64,000 nucleotides of DNA from Polytrichum commune (lineage: Eukaryota > Streptophyta > Polytrichopsida > Polytrichales > Polytrichaceae): the NCBI GenBank assembly GCA_950295325.1, contig OX485806.1, positions 15,500,001 to 15,564,000 on the forward strand. Direction: 5' to 3'. A model generated the notes under the pieces. That model did not search any database. It was not told the DNA's origin and saw only the letters and a list, made by a program, of their open reading frames with translations. Position numbers and translations under genes: made by a program. Each line of letters opens with the position of its first letter. Positions within the stretch are counted from its first letter, which is position 1. Below, piece after piece: positions 47,101 to 58,800 of this stretch.

Positions 47101-50100
47101 TCTTTAGTAATGAGTTGTTGGTGTTGCAGGCCGCAACTGGAGAAGAAGTGAGTGCAGAGGATTTAGGAGGTGCAACATTACATTGTAAAGTGTCTGGAGT
47201 TTCTGACCACTTTGCAACTGGTACTATTACTCCACTGGCTCAATATTATTATCTCCTTTGGATTTCCTTAACTCGAATTCTGCACGTTCCATATGACTAT
47301 TCGAAAAGGAACAATAGTCTTATCCTTTAACTCAACATTATTTTTGGTTGGGAGTTGTTGTTTTGCATACAATAACTTCCATGTTCTGTAATTTTTTGGT
47401 GCATGCTTGGAGGTAGTGTGGAGGTTTGAATGAAGAGCATCATCCTATATCGGTTCATTAGGGGTCAAACTCATTTTGGCATGCCAAAAGGTGCCAACAT
47501 GAGTTTGGTCCCCAATGAACCAAAATAGGTTGCTCTTCATGCAAATTCAATCACTACCTCCGGGCATGCACCATGGCAAGTGAAAAGATTTTTTTGATAT
47601 TGAATGCAAAACAACCAGTGGAAAACCATAGGGGACCAACTCCCGACAAAAATCCCCATTGAGTTGATGGATAGCTGTTAATGTCCAGCAAGATGGCTGG
47701 CTAAAAAACACACATCGCTCGTTATGTGTTGGTTATGTGTATGTTTTTTTCAGTTCATCCTGACATGTCTAGAGTAACATCTGCAACTGTCTGCTGTACA
47801 TTTGTCCATATCTTTTGTCTAAATTAAGATATAGATGTTTCTCCTAAACTTCCTAATAAAATACCAAAATTCTTGCTCTTTGACAGATGAGCTGCACGCC
47901 CTAGCTATTGGTCGTAAGATAGTCCGGAATTTGCACCTAGCAGGCATTTTCAACAGAGCTTCTGGGATGTCTACAAGAGAAGAAGTGAGGGAGCCTATCT
48001 ACAGCCCCGAGGAGCTTCGAGGCATTGTTCCAGTCGATCCACGGAAATCCTATGACATTCGTTCTGTGATTTCTCGCATAGTCGATGGCAGTGAGTTCGA
48101 TGAATTCAAAAAACTCTACGGTCCCGTAAGTTCCTGACCAGGGTGGGCGGACTTGCAGATTTTGTTTGTTTGCATGTACTGTATGGTTAGATCTGATTTG
48201 GGCAAGTCTCTGCCTAAATCCAACCTCCACATCATCTTTTGTGGTGTTTCAACCACTTACATGATGACATGTGGTAATTTTCTGGTCCATAAATCTACAC
48301 CTAATCTGACTTCTGCAGAGTTTGTGTATCCTATATCAATTTGTGTGCATTTTCTACACTGACAGTTTCTAGGACTCTGGGTGATTCACATGCTGATGAA
48401 TTGTATGTGCATTTCGAACAGACTTTGGTGACAGGATTTGCCAGAATAATGGGGCAGCCGGTGGGCATTATTGGCAACAATGGCATTCTCTTCACGGAAT
48501 CTGCACTGAAAGGGGCACACTTCATTGAGCTTTGTGCTCAGCGCCACATTCCACTTATCTTTCTCCAGAACATCACAGGTTTCATGGTTAGTATTTTGAG
48601 TCCGCTTGTAAAGTTGAGTCTCGTTGTTAGAATGATCCTTTCATGCCATGAATTGTACATTAAAATAAATGTGTAATTAGTGGGATGAGAAATCAAGTGG
48701 ATCACACCATATATTTTTCTCCAATGGAAATCAGAGTAGATGGAAAGTGAAAACCTTGACAGGTGCCCACTCTAATGGTTAATTCTGTTATTTACTAATC
48801 TAAATTTTTATGCTCCTGATTAAACTACACTAAATAGGTAGATTAGTGTTAGATGAAGATTAGTGTTAGAGCCAATAGTTACCCAAAACACTAAATGTCA
48901 CTTGAAAGTACAATTAGTGTTACAATATCCTTTGTCTTTATTTTGCATTGTCAAAGTTGAGTTCCATTAAGTTCAAATTTTGTAATATCAAATTCCTAGC
49001 ATATTACATTTTCTATGAGGCTCACATATTCTACCTCCAATTCTTCATTTGAAGATCTACAAAAAAATGTCATCTAACACTAAATGCGCTTTTGTAAATA
49101 TTCAAAGTTACTAATTGGTACAAATAGTGTTAGAGTTGACATTTAGTGTTCTAACACTATGAAGACAATTGACATTTAGCGTTTTCGTCAACTATTAGTG
49201 TTTCCAACACTAATCTACCTATTTAGTGTAGTTTCATTTCAACATCTATCATGGTGTATGGCAGGTGGGATCCAGATCAGAGGCAAGTGGCATCGCAAAG
49301 GCAGGTGCCAAAATGGTTATGGCTGTTGCTTGTGCTAAGGTACTTATCCACACCATGTTATTGAAATAAAGACACAGATTGTTCAGCTTCAATTACATGG
49401 TTTTACTATTTTTCAGAGATCGTAATGCTCACATGTTCAATTTTGATCAAAACATATCTAGTACACCGTCTATGGTATTTAGTGTCACTAACTATTTGGA
49501 ATTACGCAAGGTTATAACTTCTAACACATTTCATTTGTTACCAACAAAGATCAAAACAAAGCCATATGGACAATACGCAACATAGATGACTTTTACTTGG
49601 TAAAAAGCTATATTCTTAGCAAAAATTTATAGCACTGCGTAACTATGTGACGCTAAATATCATAAACAATGCAGCAACAATTAGTAAAGTCCAATGATGG
49701 GGTACTTTGCGTCTGCCGGGAGTCGAACCCGGGTCTATTGCTTGGAAGGCAATTATCCTAACCGTTGGACTACAGACGCTCACATACACGGCACGTACAT
49801 TATGAGACCCTGGTTCACGTCACATCCTACGTGTATTCTCTGGATGGGCTTGGGCTGTTGTTGGTAAAAAGATGAAAATTCACATAGATGGTTTCAAACA
49901 AAGCTGGACCGGTATGAAGGTGAATGAATGGTACTGATAATCAAGATTAAAAATGATATCAAAGAACCTACCCGTGGGATATTACTAGTCAAATATCGAT
50001 ATTTGGTGAGTATCTCAAGGTGTGAGAATCTTTGTATACCTGAGTTATTAATTGGGTCACTACCATTCTAAACCATATTGATATGAGGGCGATTTTACCT

Positions 50101-52998
50101 AGGTGTGAAGGGTCTTGCAAGGTACATAGACCTGAATGGTATTGAAAATAAAAATAATGTTAAATACCCATACCCTACTGGTATCAAAAAATGTGAAATC
50201 CTCAATATGGGATTTTGAATGGTATCAAGAAAAGATGGTATTAGTCCAACACTGGTTTCAACATTCACATGGTTAACTATATTTTTCCTGGTACCCATTT
50301 CTTGTTCAGGTGCCAAAGATCACAGTACTTGTGGGGGGTAGTTATGGAGCTGGAAACTATGGGATGTGTGGAAGGGCATACAGCCCCAACTTTCTCTTTA
50401 TGTGGCCCAATGCTCGCATTTCTGTCATGGGTGGCACTCAGGTGAACAAATTGTTGGGCACGCTCACTTTGATGTTCCCTCAATTCAAAAGGTTTTTGTT
50501 GTGTAGAATTAACTAGAATTTGAAGCCATACTGGACTTAGCTAGAATTAGCAATAGGTAAGCATACCAAAACTGACCTTGTTTTCAAGCTCTCTGGCTGA
50601 TATGCCATGAGAAAATTTAGAACCTAACTAGACTACTGTAGTGAAGGTAAGAGGTGAGTTAATTACTGTCAGTGTGGCCATGAAACTAATACACTAAACA
50701 TCTGATTTCGTGTGGCCTGCATTATTCATCATCAACCCAGGTAAATTATCTTGTAGTCACTGGTTGGCAACGAAAGGTATCATGGGACACTTAATGGCTA
50801 CTCTAATCAACACAACAGATCAATGTTAATGCCATGCTCAATAAGATATTCTAAACAATATAATGAGTGTAGTTGAATCTGGTTGAGCTAACATATCTCC
50901 CTTGCACTCCTTAACATTGACTAAACTTAACTGGCCCGGTGACCAGGGCCTTAAGTGGGAGAAAGGAATGATATGGCTCATGTGTTGCTCAATGCAAGAA
51001 CTGGAAAGGCATGTATAGTGTAGTTTCTCAAGTAATTACTTAGATATGGGGTTGAGCTGTAGGTACTATTCTGTCATACAGACATGAGCATATAAAGTTG
51101 TCCTTCCAAACATGAGGGTCAAGATGCTGGTGTGATGTTAAACATAACTTAACATTTGTCAAAGTTTCAGAACAGATTGGGCACACCAAGTTTATCATTT
51201 TCCTCACTTCATGTGACATCTTTATATGCGTATACTCACATAATATAATGTAGGGTACATGCAGCGGGACAACATTCTTAACTTGGTCATAGTTGCACTT
51301 GACAGGCTGCAGGAGTTTTGGCACAGGTTGAGACAGATAAACGGACTCGTGATGGAAATCCGGTTAGTTTCTCTCATCCTCTTATGAAATCTGGTCACTT
51401 GTCATTAAGGTAGATGTGCCTAAACCGAGCACAACAATAACCTGGACTCCTATATTTGAGTGGTATGTGGCTAGGTATGGATCTAAGAACTGGCACCAAA
51501 AATACATGTGTTTATAAGAGATTGGAGTACATGCTCTTCAACATGTTTGTTGGAGGGGGGGGGAATGTGGTTCCTATATGACCACTCAATGAGCACGGGA
51601 ATCGTCACCTTCATAATGAATAAGATATTCAAATGAGATCGGAAAATCATGAGGCAAATGGCTACAGGCATGTTTTGAATTTGCTAATTATCTTGCACTA
51701 ATTGTGTGTTTCATATCCTACGAGAAGTGGGTACAAAGAAAAAAGTATCCATCTAAGGCATGTATACCTTATAGGATTCATACCCCCAGTTCTCTTCTTT
51801 GTGTGCAAGGCTCTCCAAAGAAGCGACCAATGAGCTTCCCAGGAGAAATCATCATACATAGTAGTAACATTCAAATCCGAATGTCACCTAGTTGCTCAAT
51901 CTAGGCGGAACCTCAGTATTGGAAGCTTAAAAACACTAGTGACGAGTGTGGACTTCTTGATGTACGCAGTGACAATCATCCCAGAACTTTGATGAAACAA
52001 TTAGAAACCTTGCATAATCTGGTTCTGAAAGCGATTTCACCTCTGCGTAAAGTTCTTAAGAAGGAATGTTTACTGGAGAGCCGGACAGTCAGAATATAGG
52101 AGCACCTACTTAAGCTCCATGTGTTGAATCAATAACACTGTTGCTTTGAAACATACCCAAATTTCAGATCCTACCCACAATATGCAGCTTCCTGTTATTT
52201 TGTGACCTCAGTGAAATGATTGATTTTGAATGGGGATTAAAGTCGCAATAGGTTCATTGGTTTCGTATTAGACCACACTGTTTATGGTATGCAGTGCCAC
52301 TGACTATATGGAGTTACACTGTGCTTTCACCTTTTTACTTAGAATGTAACCTTACACCAAGTAAAGTATTTTATGTTCTCTATCTATAATTTTTCTTTTA
52401 GCAAATAAAATCCATAGTCTATAGCATAGTTTATAGTATTGCGTAGTTACCAAACATTAAGGGGAAATGAACACCATAAACTATGCCGCTTAATAGAAAT
52501 GATTGTTTTCCGCACAATTACACTAACTTCTAGATTAATTACGAGTTAAGTTATACTTGCCATGATCTGCAAAGATTCGAGTTTAGAAAAGTGCCCTGAG
52601 AGACAGAAGCAAGCGTTTGTAGTCCAACGGTTAGGATAATTGCCTTCCAAGCAATAGACCCGGGTTCGACTCCCGGCAGACGCACGCAGGGGGTAACTTC
52701 TGTGCGGCTGTTTTATTTTCTTTCTTTCTGAAAAGCCTATGTAATGATGCCTAATATGTGAGAACTGACTTTTTTTAGCCTGTGCATTTCACAGTGGAGC
52801 AAGGAAGAGGAAGAGGAGTTCAAGGAGACCGTGATGGAAGGTTACGACCGGGAAGGGCACCCGTATTACGCGAGTGCACGGCTATGGGATGACGGCATAA
52901 TTGACCCGGTAGACACTCGCAAAGTGTTGGCATTGTGCCTGGAGGCTTCTCTGCAAAGTGCTCCTAGGAAGACCAGTTATGGTGTTTTCCGCATGTGA
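44105..52998 (+). CDS. MCCB: 3-methylcrotonyl-CoA carboxylase beta subunit, mitochondrial
   Basis: Ten exons: 44105-44575, 45143-45262, 46064-46498, 47130-47220, 47887-48125, 48422-48586, 49265-49339, 50310-50441, 51306-51362 and 52795-52998, in frame for 662 residues. After a long N-terminal extension of about 110 residues (presumed mitochondrial targeting) the whole carboxyltransferase is present: [130 protein letters not shown] and the final YGVFRM. With the biotin-carrying alpha subunit it carboxylates 3-methylcrotonyl-CoA in leucine breakdown. The protein is longer than the roughly 590-residue angiosperm form because of the N-terminus. Introns hold MITEs and two tRNA genes, yet every exon is intact. 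Confidence 0.95.
44661..44926. mobile_element. MITE family B (foldback), copy 1, MCCB intron 1
   Basis: Arms are long and complementary: tatccttaattcaac..., 'cgttttgcatacaata', 'ctttccatatttggtaag' and 'gcatgtttggagtcggtgta' on the left, with matching complements on the right ending ...gttgaattaaaggata. About 266 bp, nearly all inverted repeat. It is related to the element at 47321. Confidence 0.83.
46500..47129 (+). other. MCCB intron 3 with dispersed-repeat traces
   Basis: A segment near 46630-46690 ('acatctgatttagtgtggcc', 'catcatctaccca') is repeated with changes near 50695-50745 in intron 8 and partly near 21760. The family is unnamed. Confidence 0.45.
47321..47673. mobile_element. MITE family B (foldback), copy 2, MCCB intron 4
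   Basis: Starts tatcctttaactcaac and ends with the diverged complement gagttgatggata. Inside, 'gttgttttgcatacaata', 'ggtgcatgcttggaggtagtg' and their complements form the arms. The end sequence and inner motifs match the copy in intron 1, so one family has inserted twice in this gene. About 353 bp. Confidence 0.8.
48822..49234. mobile_element. MITE family C with perfect 29-bp inverted ends, MCCB intron 6
   Basis: The 29 bases 48822-48850 (start aaactacactaaataggtag) are the exact reverse complement of 49206-49234. Variants of 'agtgttag' and 'acactaaatgtca' repeat several times inside. 413 bp, no coding capacity. I see no convincing target duplication. Confidence 0.88.
49463..49673. mobile_element. 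MITE family D, copy 1, MCCB intron 7
   Basis: Ends accgtctatggtatttagtg and, in complement, tgtttatgatatttagcgtc. About 210 bp. Related to 52274-52489 and to fragments in the first 2 kb of the window. It ends about 35 bp before the first tRNA gene. Confidence 0.7.
49708..49779 (-). tRNA. trnG-UCC: tRNA-Gly (UCC)
   Basis: A 72-nt cloverleaf on the minus strand: acceptor stem gcgtctg/cagacgc, a D arm with agtccaacggttagga, anticodon loop cttccaa (anticodon TCC), T arm ccgggttcgactcccgg, discriminator A, CCA not encoded. A and B box promoters are intact. It is a nuclear-type tRNA gene inside intron 7 of MCCB, antisense to it. Confidence 0.97.
49890..50261. mobile_element. MITE family A, copy 3, MCCB intron 7
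   Basis: Begins near gtttcaaacaaagctgg and ends near the complement of gaaaccagtgttgg. Interior blocks ('ttctaaaccatattgatat', 'taaatacccataccct', 'gtgaaatcctcaatatgg') match the copies at 12395 and 19038. About 370 bp, ending about 50 bp before exon 8. Confidence 0.82.
51450..51565. repeat. Dispersed repeat shared with about 61465-61565
   Basis: Blocks 'atatttgagtggt', 'gg.catggatc.aagaac' and 'agtgattgga.ta.atg.tc' occur in both places in the same order. MCCB intron 9; the family is unidentified. Confidence 0.55.
52274..52489. mobile_element. MITE family D, copy 2, MCCB intron 9
   Basis: Ends cactgtttatggtatgcagtg and, in complement, gcatagtttatggtgttc. Interior 'gtcacta.ctat.tggagttac' and 'tatag.attgcgtagtta' match copy 1. 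About 120 bp before the second tRNA gene. Confidence 0.65.
52613..52684 (+). tRNA. trnG-UCC: tRNA-Gly (UCC)
   Basis: Same 72-nt tRNA as at 49708 but on the plus strand. The only difference seen is a C to T change in the 5' acceptor strand (gcgtttg), which gives a T-G wobble pair and leaves the stem intact. Anticodon TCC. A T-run (ttttattttc) about 25 bp downstream can end Pol III transcription. It lies in intron 9 of MCCB, sense to it. Confidence 0.96.
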
Positions 52999-54247
52999 AA
53001 AACCTAAACTGAGGCTTTTGACAAACTTTCCAGGGTTGCAACCTTGTTTAACTTGTATCTTTTTGCACATACATTAAACATTCAATTGTATATATGAAGT
53101 TCTGCTGCACAATGTGATCAACATTTGTGGCTTCTGTCTTCCTGTCTACCCCCAAGTAGCTTTTTGAAGAACTGTCACTTTCCCCAGCCTCATGGTTCAC
53201 CTCAAGTCTTTAAGGCATGGGGGTGTTATTCCAGTCAGTTTTCTTGTTCTCTATCTCTTATTGATCAGATTTATGTCTTTAAATTTGTGCTGCATTAGCA
53301 AATATGTGATGAAACAAACACCAGATTGAAATTTGGACTTCCTACGATTTTGTTATGGTTATGGGAAGTGCATGTTTGTTGATTCTTTAATTAACTATAC
53401 AGGTCCTCCCAATTGTGTTCACTATTGAGTGTGGAGTAGTTAATTAAAATTGAAAACGGAGTCCAATCTCTTAGAGCATGTGTCTTTATGGTGTCCATTC
53501 TTTGATCCTCACCTAATCAAACACCAATCTTTTCCACACAAGACATAATATTCTTTGGGCCATATGTATCTTCACAAAATTAGGAAGGTGTTACAAAATA
53601 TCCATTATCAAATTAGTGGATATGATAACAATTGAAGATATAGGTGTATACAAAGAGGGCCTGATTACAAAAGATGAGCAAAGAGATCATGATAGTACCT
53701 CAATTCAATTTTTGTGGATTCAGAATTGTAACCACTGTCAATATACCATTGAGTACCGTGTCAGTCCCATACACATTCCAAGACCGTCAGTGTAAGGAAA
53801 ACCTCTAAAGGGGATAGGAGAACCTTATAAATGGTGATGCAAAAAACTGACACATGATTCTAATCCTTCCACACCTCATCTCTTTTTAGACAAGGTAAAC
53901 CATAGCATATGAAGCTTTCAGACATCTGAAAGTAGCCAAAATACAGATGTTCCTGTTGCTGTACAGACAATTTCCAAACTGTCATAAGCCAGAGTCAGGG
54001 TTGCTGCTTCCATTGGTAAGCAGGACTACCCAAATGTACATATTCTAACATGATTCACATTAGAGTTGAGATACTTTTCTTCAGCTAGTGTCCTGCTCCT
54101 TTTTCATATCCATCACTCTACCCTAAGGACATAGCTGACCTTAACTTCCTGCAATAAAAGTGTGAAGTCCAGCTAACAAACTTCAAAGTGGGATGGATGC
54201 CTAATACACCACCATCATCAGATATGGATCAATCACCTCTGCAAAAG
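52999..54247. other. Convergent 3' flanks of MCCB and the BPC gene
   Basis: No gene recognised. It should contain the 3' UTRs of the plus-strand MCCB and the minus-strand BPC gene. I looked for the conserved tail of GCK-type kinases (a GRFKVT-type motif) here and did not see it. Confidence 0.45.
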
Positions 54248-55267
54248 CTATCGTAGGGTGACATAGCGATTAGTGCCATGCTTGGCCCAATGCTCCCTAA
54301 GATCCACTGGATGGCTAATGTTAACACCTTCTAAGACAAGTTTCTCAAGAAGCTTTTCAAAAGCTCCAGCACTCATCTTGCGCCCTGCAAGGCGTGAACC
54401 CCGTTTCTTGGGATTCATGGGCAGAGGAAACATTGATATCATTGTAGTGCAACACGCAGACTGCCAGCCACCATTCCCCCATCTATAACATTGTTGATTC
54501 AAGCCGGTGCAGGAGCAGTAGGGGATAGGAGTGTTCAAATAAACCCTACTTTTCAGAAGCTCAGGCTCACGAATTTGCCCTTCTTCTTCCTCGTCATCAA
54601 CCTGTGTCACACCTTCCGGGTGATGCCCAGGCTGCTGCTGCCCTTGATGTGTTAATGGCCAGTTCCGTGATTTCTTGGGTGGTGGCTGTGAGTGTTTACC
54701 CCTAACAGTAACATCTGTCAAATTTGCACCTTTTCTTTTGGTTCGTACATAAATCTCAATATCGGGTTCTTTGTCCCTACCAAACCTATGAATTCCTGCT
54801 TGACAATGAGTAGACTCCGCATCCAACACCATGATACCTGAATGAGACGCATGGCCTGCACTCGGGTGACATTCAGATGCCAGTGAACAATTTTCCGTCA
54901 GCTCTACCCTTTGCAACATTTTAGTCCCATGCATGAGTCCATCTTGTGGTGACTGCGGTTTCTTTCGGCTCCGCCCTGCTGCTTTCCGCTCCAATCTCGC
55001 CAGTGTGGCAATCGCTGCATCCCGGCTTAAAATGGCAGCATCTCGATCCACAAGGGCAAGGTCCCGCTGCATAATTGCGTTGTCGCGCTCTTGGTAGGCG
55101 GCCATCTTCTCAGTGAGAGCGATGCTCTTCTCCAAAACTGCCGCATCCCTTTCTGCAATGATGTCAATGACCTCTAATGAGCAGCTGCTTTTGCGTTGTA
55201 TACAATAATCACCCCTATCCAACTCCGCTTGCGCATCTATGTCAGATGGGTCCCCTCCGCATGTCAC
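54248..55267 (-). CDS. BPC: BBR/BPC (BASIC PENTACYSTEINE) GAGA-binding factor exon
   Basis: A single 339-codon exon from the acceptor 'ggggcag|gtg' at 55267 to TAG at 54248. An N-terminal acidic stretch ([12 protein letters not shown]) leads into a coiled coil of repeated ERDAA/RDAAI units, as in group II BPC proteins. Then follow a basic region ([19 protein letters not shown]) and the diagnostic C-terminal domain with five spaced cysteines ([23 protein letters not shown]), [16 protein letters not shown] and [16 protein letters not shown] proteins bind GA-rich DNA and recruit chromatin regulators. Odd: the frame has no ATG before the coiled coil and an in-frame TAA lies at 55393-55391, so coding must come from an upstream exon. 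The nearest in-phase one is exon 9 of the kinase at 55867-55935. Confidence 0.92.
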   Translation of the reverse strand: MTCGGDPSDIDAQAELDRGDYCIQRKSSCSLEVIDIIAERDAAVLEKSIALTEKMAAYQERDNAIMQRDLALVDRDAAILSRDAAIATLARLERKAAGRSRKKPQSPQDGLMHGTKMLQRVELTENCSLASECHPSAGHASHSGIMVLDAESTHCQAGIHRFGRDKEPDIEIYVRTKRKGANLTDVTVRGKHSQPPPKKSRNWPLTHQGQQQPGHHPEGVTQVDDEEEEGQIREPELLKSRVYLNTPIPYCSCTGLNQQCYRWGNGGWQSACCTTMISMFPLPMNPKKRGSRLAGRKMSAGAFEKLLEKLVLEGVNISHPVDLREHWAKHGTNRYVTLR

Positions 55268-55866
55268 CTGCCCCAAATGCCTTTCAGTACATCTGTGCAG
55301 AAGAAATACCCAAACCCCAAGGATTGTGCAGGTTCTTGTTGCAAAGTGAACATCTCTACAAGCACCTTGAGTGTCACACAAAATAAAACCTTAAAAAGAC
55401 AGGCATTGTGTTTATACATGATACGTGACGACTTATACAAACCCCCAACAAGTATTAAAATAATATTGAATCCATATTTAGCAAACACTATTAGATAGAG
55501 GAAGAGAAAATAAAGTCATTGTGACAGTGGTGATTAGATATGTGGGAAGTGAGTCTAGGTCAAATCTCAAATTTATATGAACTTAAATTTCATCATTATT
55601 TATTTTATATAAATGTATGCTCCAAATGAGTAATGCAGTATACAAATAACCTAATAGGGTCTCTTTTATCACTTTTATATTAGAATATTAGGTACAAGAA
55701 GTCGTCTTAGCCCCACCATATGACACCAAAAGGGCCACTTGAACCTTTGAGGAATAACACAAAATTCTTTTTCATATTTTTTCACAGTTTACATGCATCA
55801 CAAGACACTCGTAGAAAGACAATTGAGTAGGTGGACAAACATGGAAGTCAATGTGAATGAACTTAC
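55268..55866 (-). other. Intron or gap between kinase exon 9 and the BPC exon
   Basis: 599 bp with a good donor at the kinase side (actgcg|gtaagt) and an acceptor at the BPC side. No minus-strand ATG exon with a donor joining the BPC exon in frame was found when I read the stretch by eye, and no clear promoter was seen. Confidence 0.5.
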
Positions 55867-58800
55867 CGCAGTGCCTTCAGCCTTCACATCTTCTACATGG
55901 AAATTCCACTTGCTTACTTCCCTCTTGTATTCAGTCTGCAAATTTAAAGATAGCATAGTTAGGAGAGCTATCTAACCAAATGGTGATGAACTAGCTATGA
56001 TTCAGAAAAATACTGAAAACTGTGGCAACAGTGCATCTATTGAATATACAAGAACAAATCCTATGCCAACCTGTAGCTTATCCACACTGAATGAAGTTCT
56101 TTTAAGTGCAAGTCGAGCAGCGTCAATGATCTGTAAAAGAGTTCACATGAACTGGATGAATATGCGACATCGTGATGGCAATCAAATATTGCATACACAC
56201 TGACTACCCCAAGCAATCTTACTACTTGCAACATTAGGCAGCCTCAACTCAGGTAAAGGTAAACAGCTAATTCAGGATAAACTACATTGGTCACCTTCAA
56301 TTGTTTGGCACGTTCGGCTAATGGTGGAAGGCCATCTAGAACATTTTGACATATAAAATCATAAGTTTGAGCACTCTTGAAAAACGGATGACTCAGTAGC
56401 TGTTCAGCAGTTGGTCGCTTTGCAGGATCCTTGACAAGACATATTGCAACCATCTCCTTGAAAGACTGCAACATGGCCAGTACAAAACCAATCTTAAAAC
56501 TGCAGAATATTGGATTAAAATGCAAGAAAAATCAAAATCAAAATCAAACAACACCCTGTCCGATCATATCCGATCACAAGCTCACTAAAGTAACTCACAC
56601 TGGAGCAGCTCTTTGCACATGTCTCATCCAACAATGAAAGGCAGGAATGGAAGGTCAATAGAAAATCCTGTAATACCAACAAACCCAAGTCACAACAGAG
56701 GTCAACATCCAATTTAATTTCAAATCTATCAAGGTATTTTTGTCCCTTCTTCTGAAATGTATGTAAACATGCACACTCAAATGCGGAAGAGTATTTGCCT
56801 TCACATGAAAGGTTGATAATGATATGAGTAAATAAATTATGTTGCATAACAACAACCATGCAGTAAACTGTGTCTGGCTTGTTCATGCTTGATTTGTTCA
56901 TTTTCAATTAAGCCAACATCAGACACGTTATGGACAAAAAAGGAACTTCCTGTTGCCTCTATTAAAATACCTCATAATTGCACAGAATGGCTCGGTATTA
57001 TCAGGGGTCAAGATTTTCATTCGGGCAACTTTTGTCTCCAATGAACATGTTCAATTAGTATGCTTTGGGTTTTTTCAAAGGTTCATTAATCACATGATTA
57101 TTCTGAGACTTGATGCATAGGTACCATTCTCCACCTTTCTTCAGCTTTGTCTCATTATGAGTAATGTTTGAAGGTATCATGAAGACGATACTTACAGATC
57201 ACAGTAATTAAAGATGAGGGATTTAACAACAATGGAATAGGTAGACATCTTTTAGAGTACCTTTGAAGGAGGATACTTAGAAAAGGGTGTACGGCCATGT
57301 GCAAGCTCCAGAGCAGCAATCCCAAAAGACCAGATATCAGCTCTGCCAACATTACAAACTCAAAGGTTGGTCCTCTAATCCACTTTCTAGCCACTCATGT
57401 GCAGATTAGACATGGTAACTTAAAACAAATGGGAGAATAATCAGTGCAGTGACAATAACTTACCTGGAATCATACCCATGAAGCTGTTCCATGACTTCTG
57501 GAGCCATCCTACACATATATGATGTAAAACCATAAGTATTCCAGCTATCGGGGTATAAAAGTTACCAACATACTCTGATGAATCCATGGACAGACTTTAT
57601 TACACCTAAAAAACAACTTAAGACCAGTCTGAAGCAAAATTAAATAAAACATTCAATTGAACCACAATGATCATACAAGCTAATTACATGACAATCCTTC
57701 AGCATCCTTCAGCAGACAGCAATTATCAACTAACTTCATTGGTTATTACATCCTCCGTTACTTCACCTCCCCCAAACTGCTTGCAACAGTTTGAAGATGT
57801 TGTTGTACAATCCCTCAAGTACCACTCATATTCAACTAGTTGTAGGCCAATTTTTACTGCAACTTTCAGCAGGCCAAACGTAGGACCAGAATATAGATAG
57901 AGGAACTAGTATACTTACAAGTAGGCAAGGCAGACTTTAGAATGATACATCAGGATATCTTCATACTATTGGAGGAGATTTTAATCCCCATTTTCACATG
58001 CACCTCGCTATAAGACGCACTATGAGTCACATTCACCTACAGGCAGCCTAGACAAACCCACCATTTATGAAATCCAACAAATGAGACACTTCATCCACAT
58101 GGATGAGAGGTGAAGACTGCACACCAGTAGCGAGTCCCTTCAAAATCATTTCTTGGTTGTCGAAGGTCACCCATGTCTGGTATGGATGCAGATATACCAA
58201 GGTCCCCAAGCTTGACCACTCCATTTTCATCTATGAGAATATTTCGAGCCTGAATACCAGGAAGCAGAAAATTAATTAAGAAAGAAATACTGCAACATGC
58301 TACACAAAACAGACAACAGGTCAGTGTGGAGAGATAACAGGACAATGCTTCATCACATCAACAGTCTTTACTCCCTGCACATTTGGCAGAGTATGTATCC
58401 ATATACAACATCTTGGTATCAGAAGGCACAGGTTTGGGTTGTTTTTAATAAAACAGTGTTCTGTTACAATATTTCTGTAAAAGAAGGCAGGGGTTTGAAT
58501 TGTTTGTAGTAAAAGATTGTTCTGTTTCAATGTTTTTATAACAAAAGGCTAGTGCACGTCAAACCAAAGGAGAACAGGACCTCTTGAGATTGCGACTTAA
58601 GCCCCAGGGTAAGATGTCTTTGTAACAATGCCACCAAGAGCCTACACAAATCGTTAGATCGCCATGCTGGGCAAGACATGCTAAACACAGGTTTCTAAGC
58701 AAATATCCTCACTGGCAAGTCAAGTTCTACCAAGTGCTGCACTTTCAAACTCAGGTAACAACTCACCTTGACATCCCTGTGGATGTGACCATGTTGATGC

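Noticed and set aside
49708-49779. Chloroplast DNA insertion carrying tRNA-Gly
   Set aside because: The 72-nt sequence is the nuclear type, has no intron and is not flanked by plastid-like sequence.
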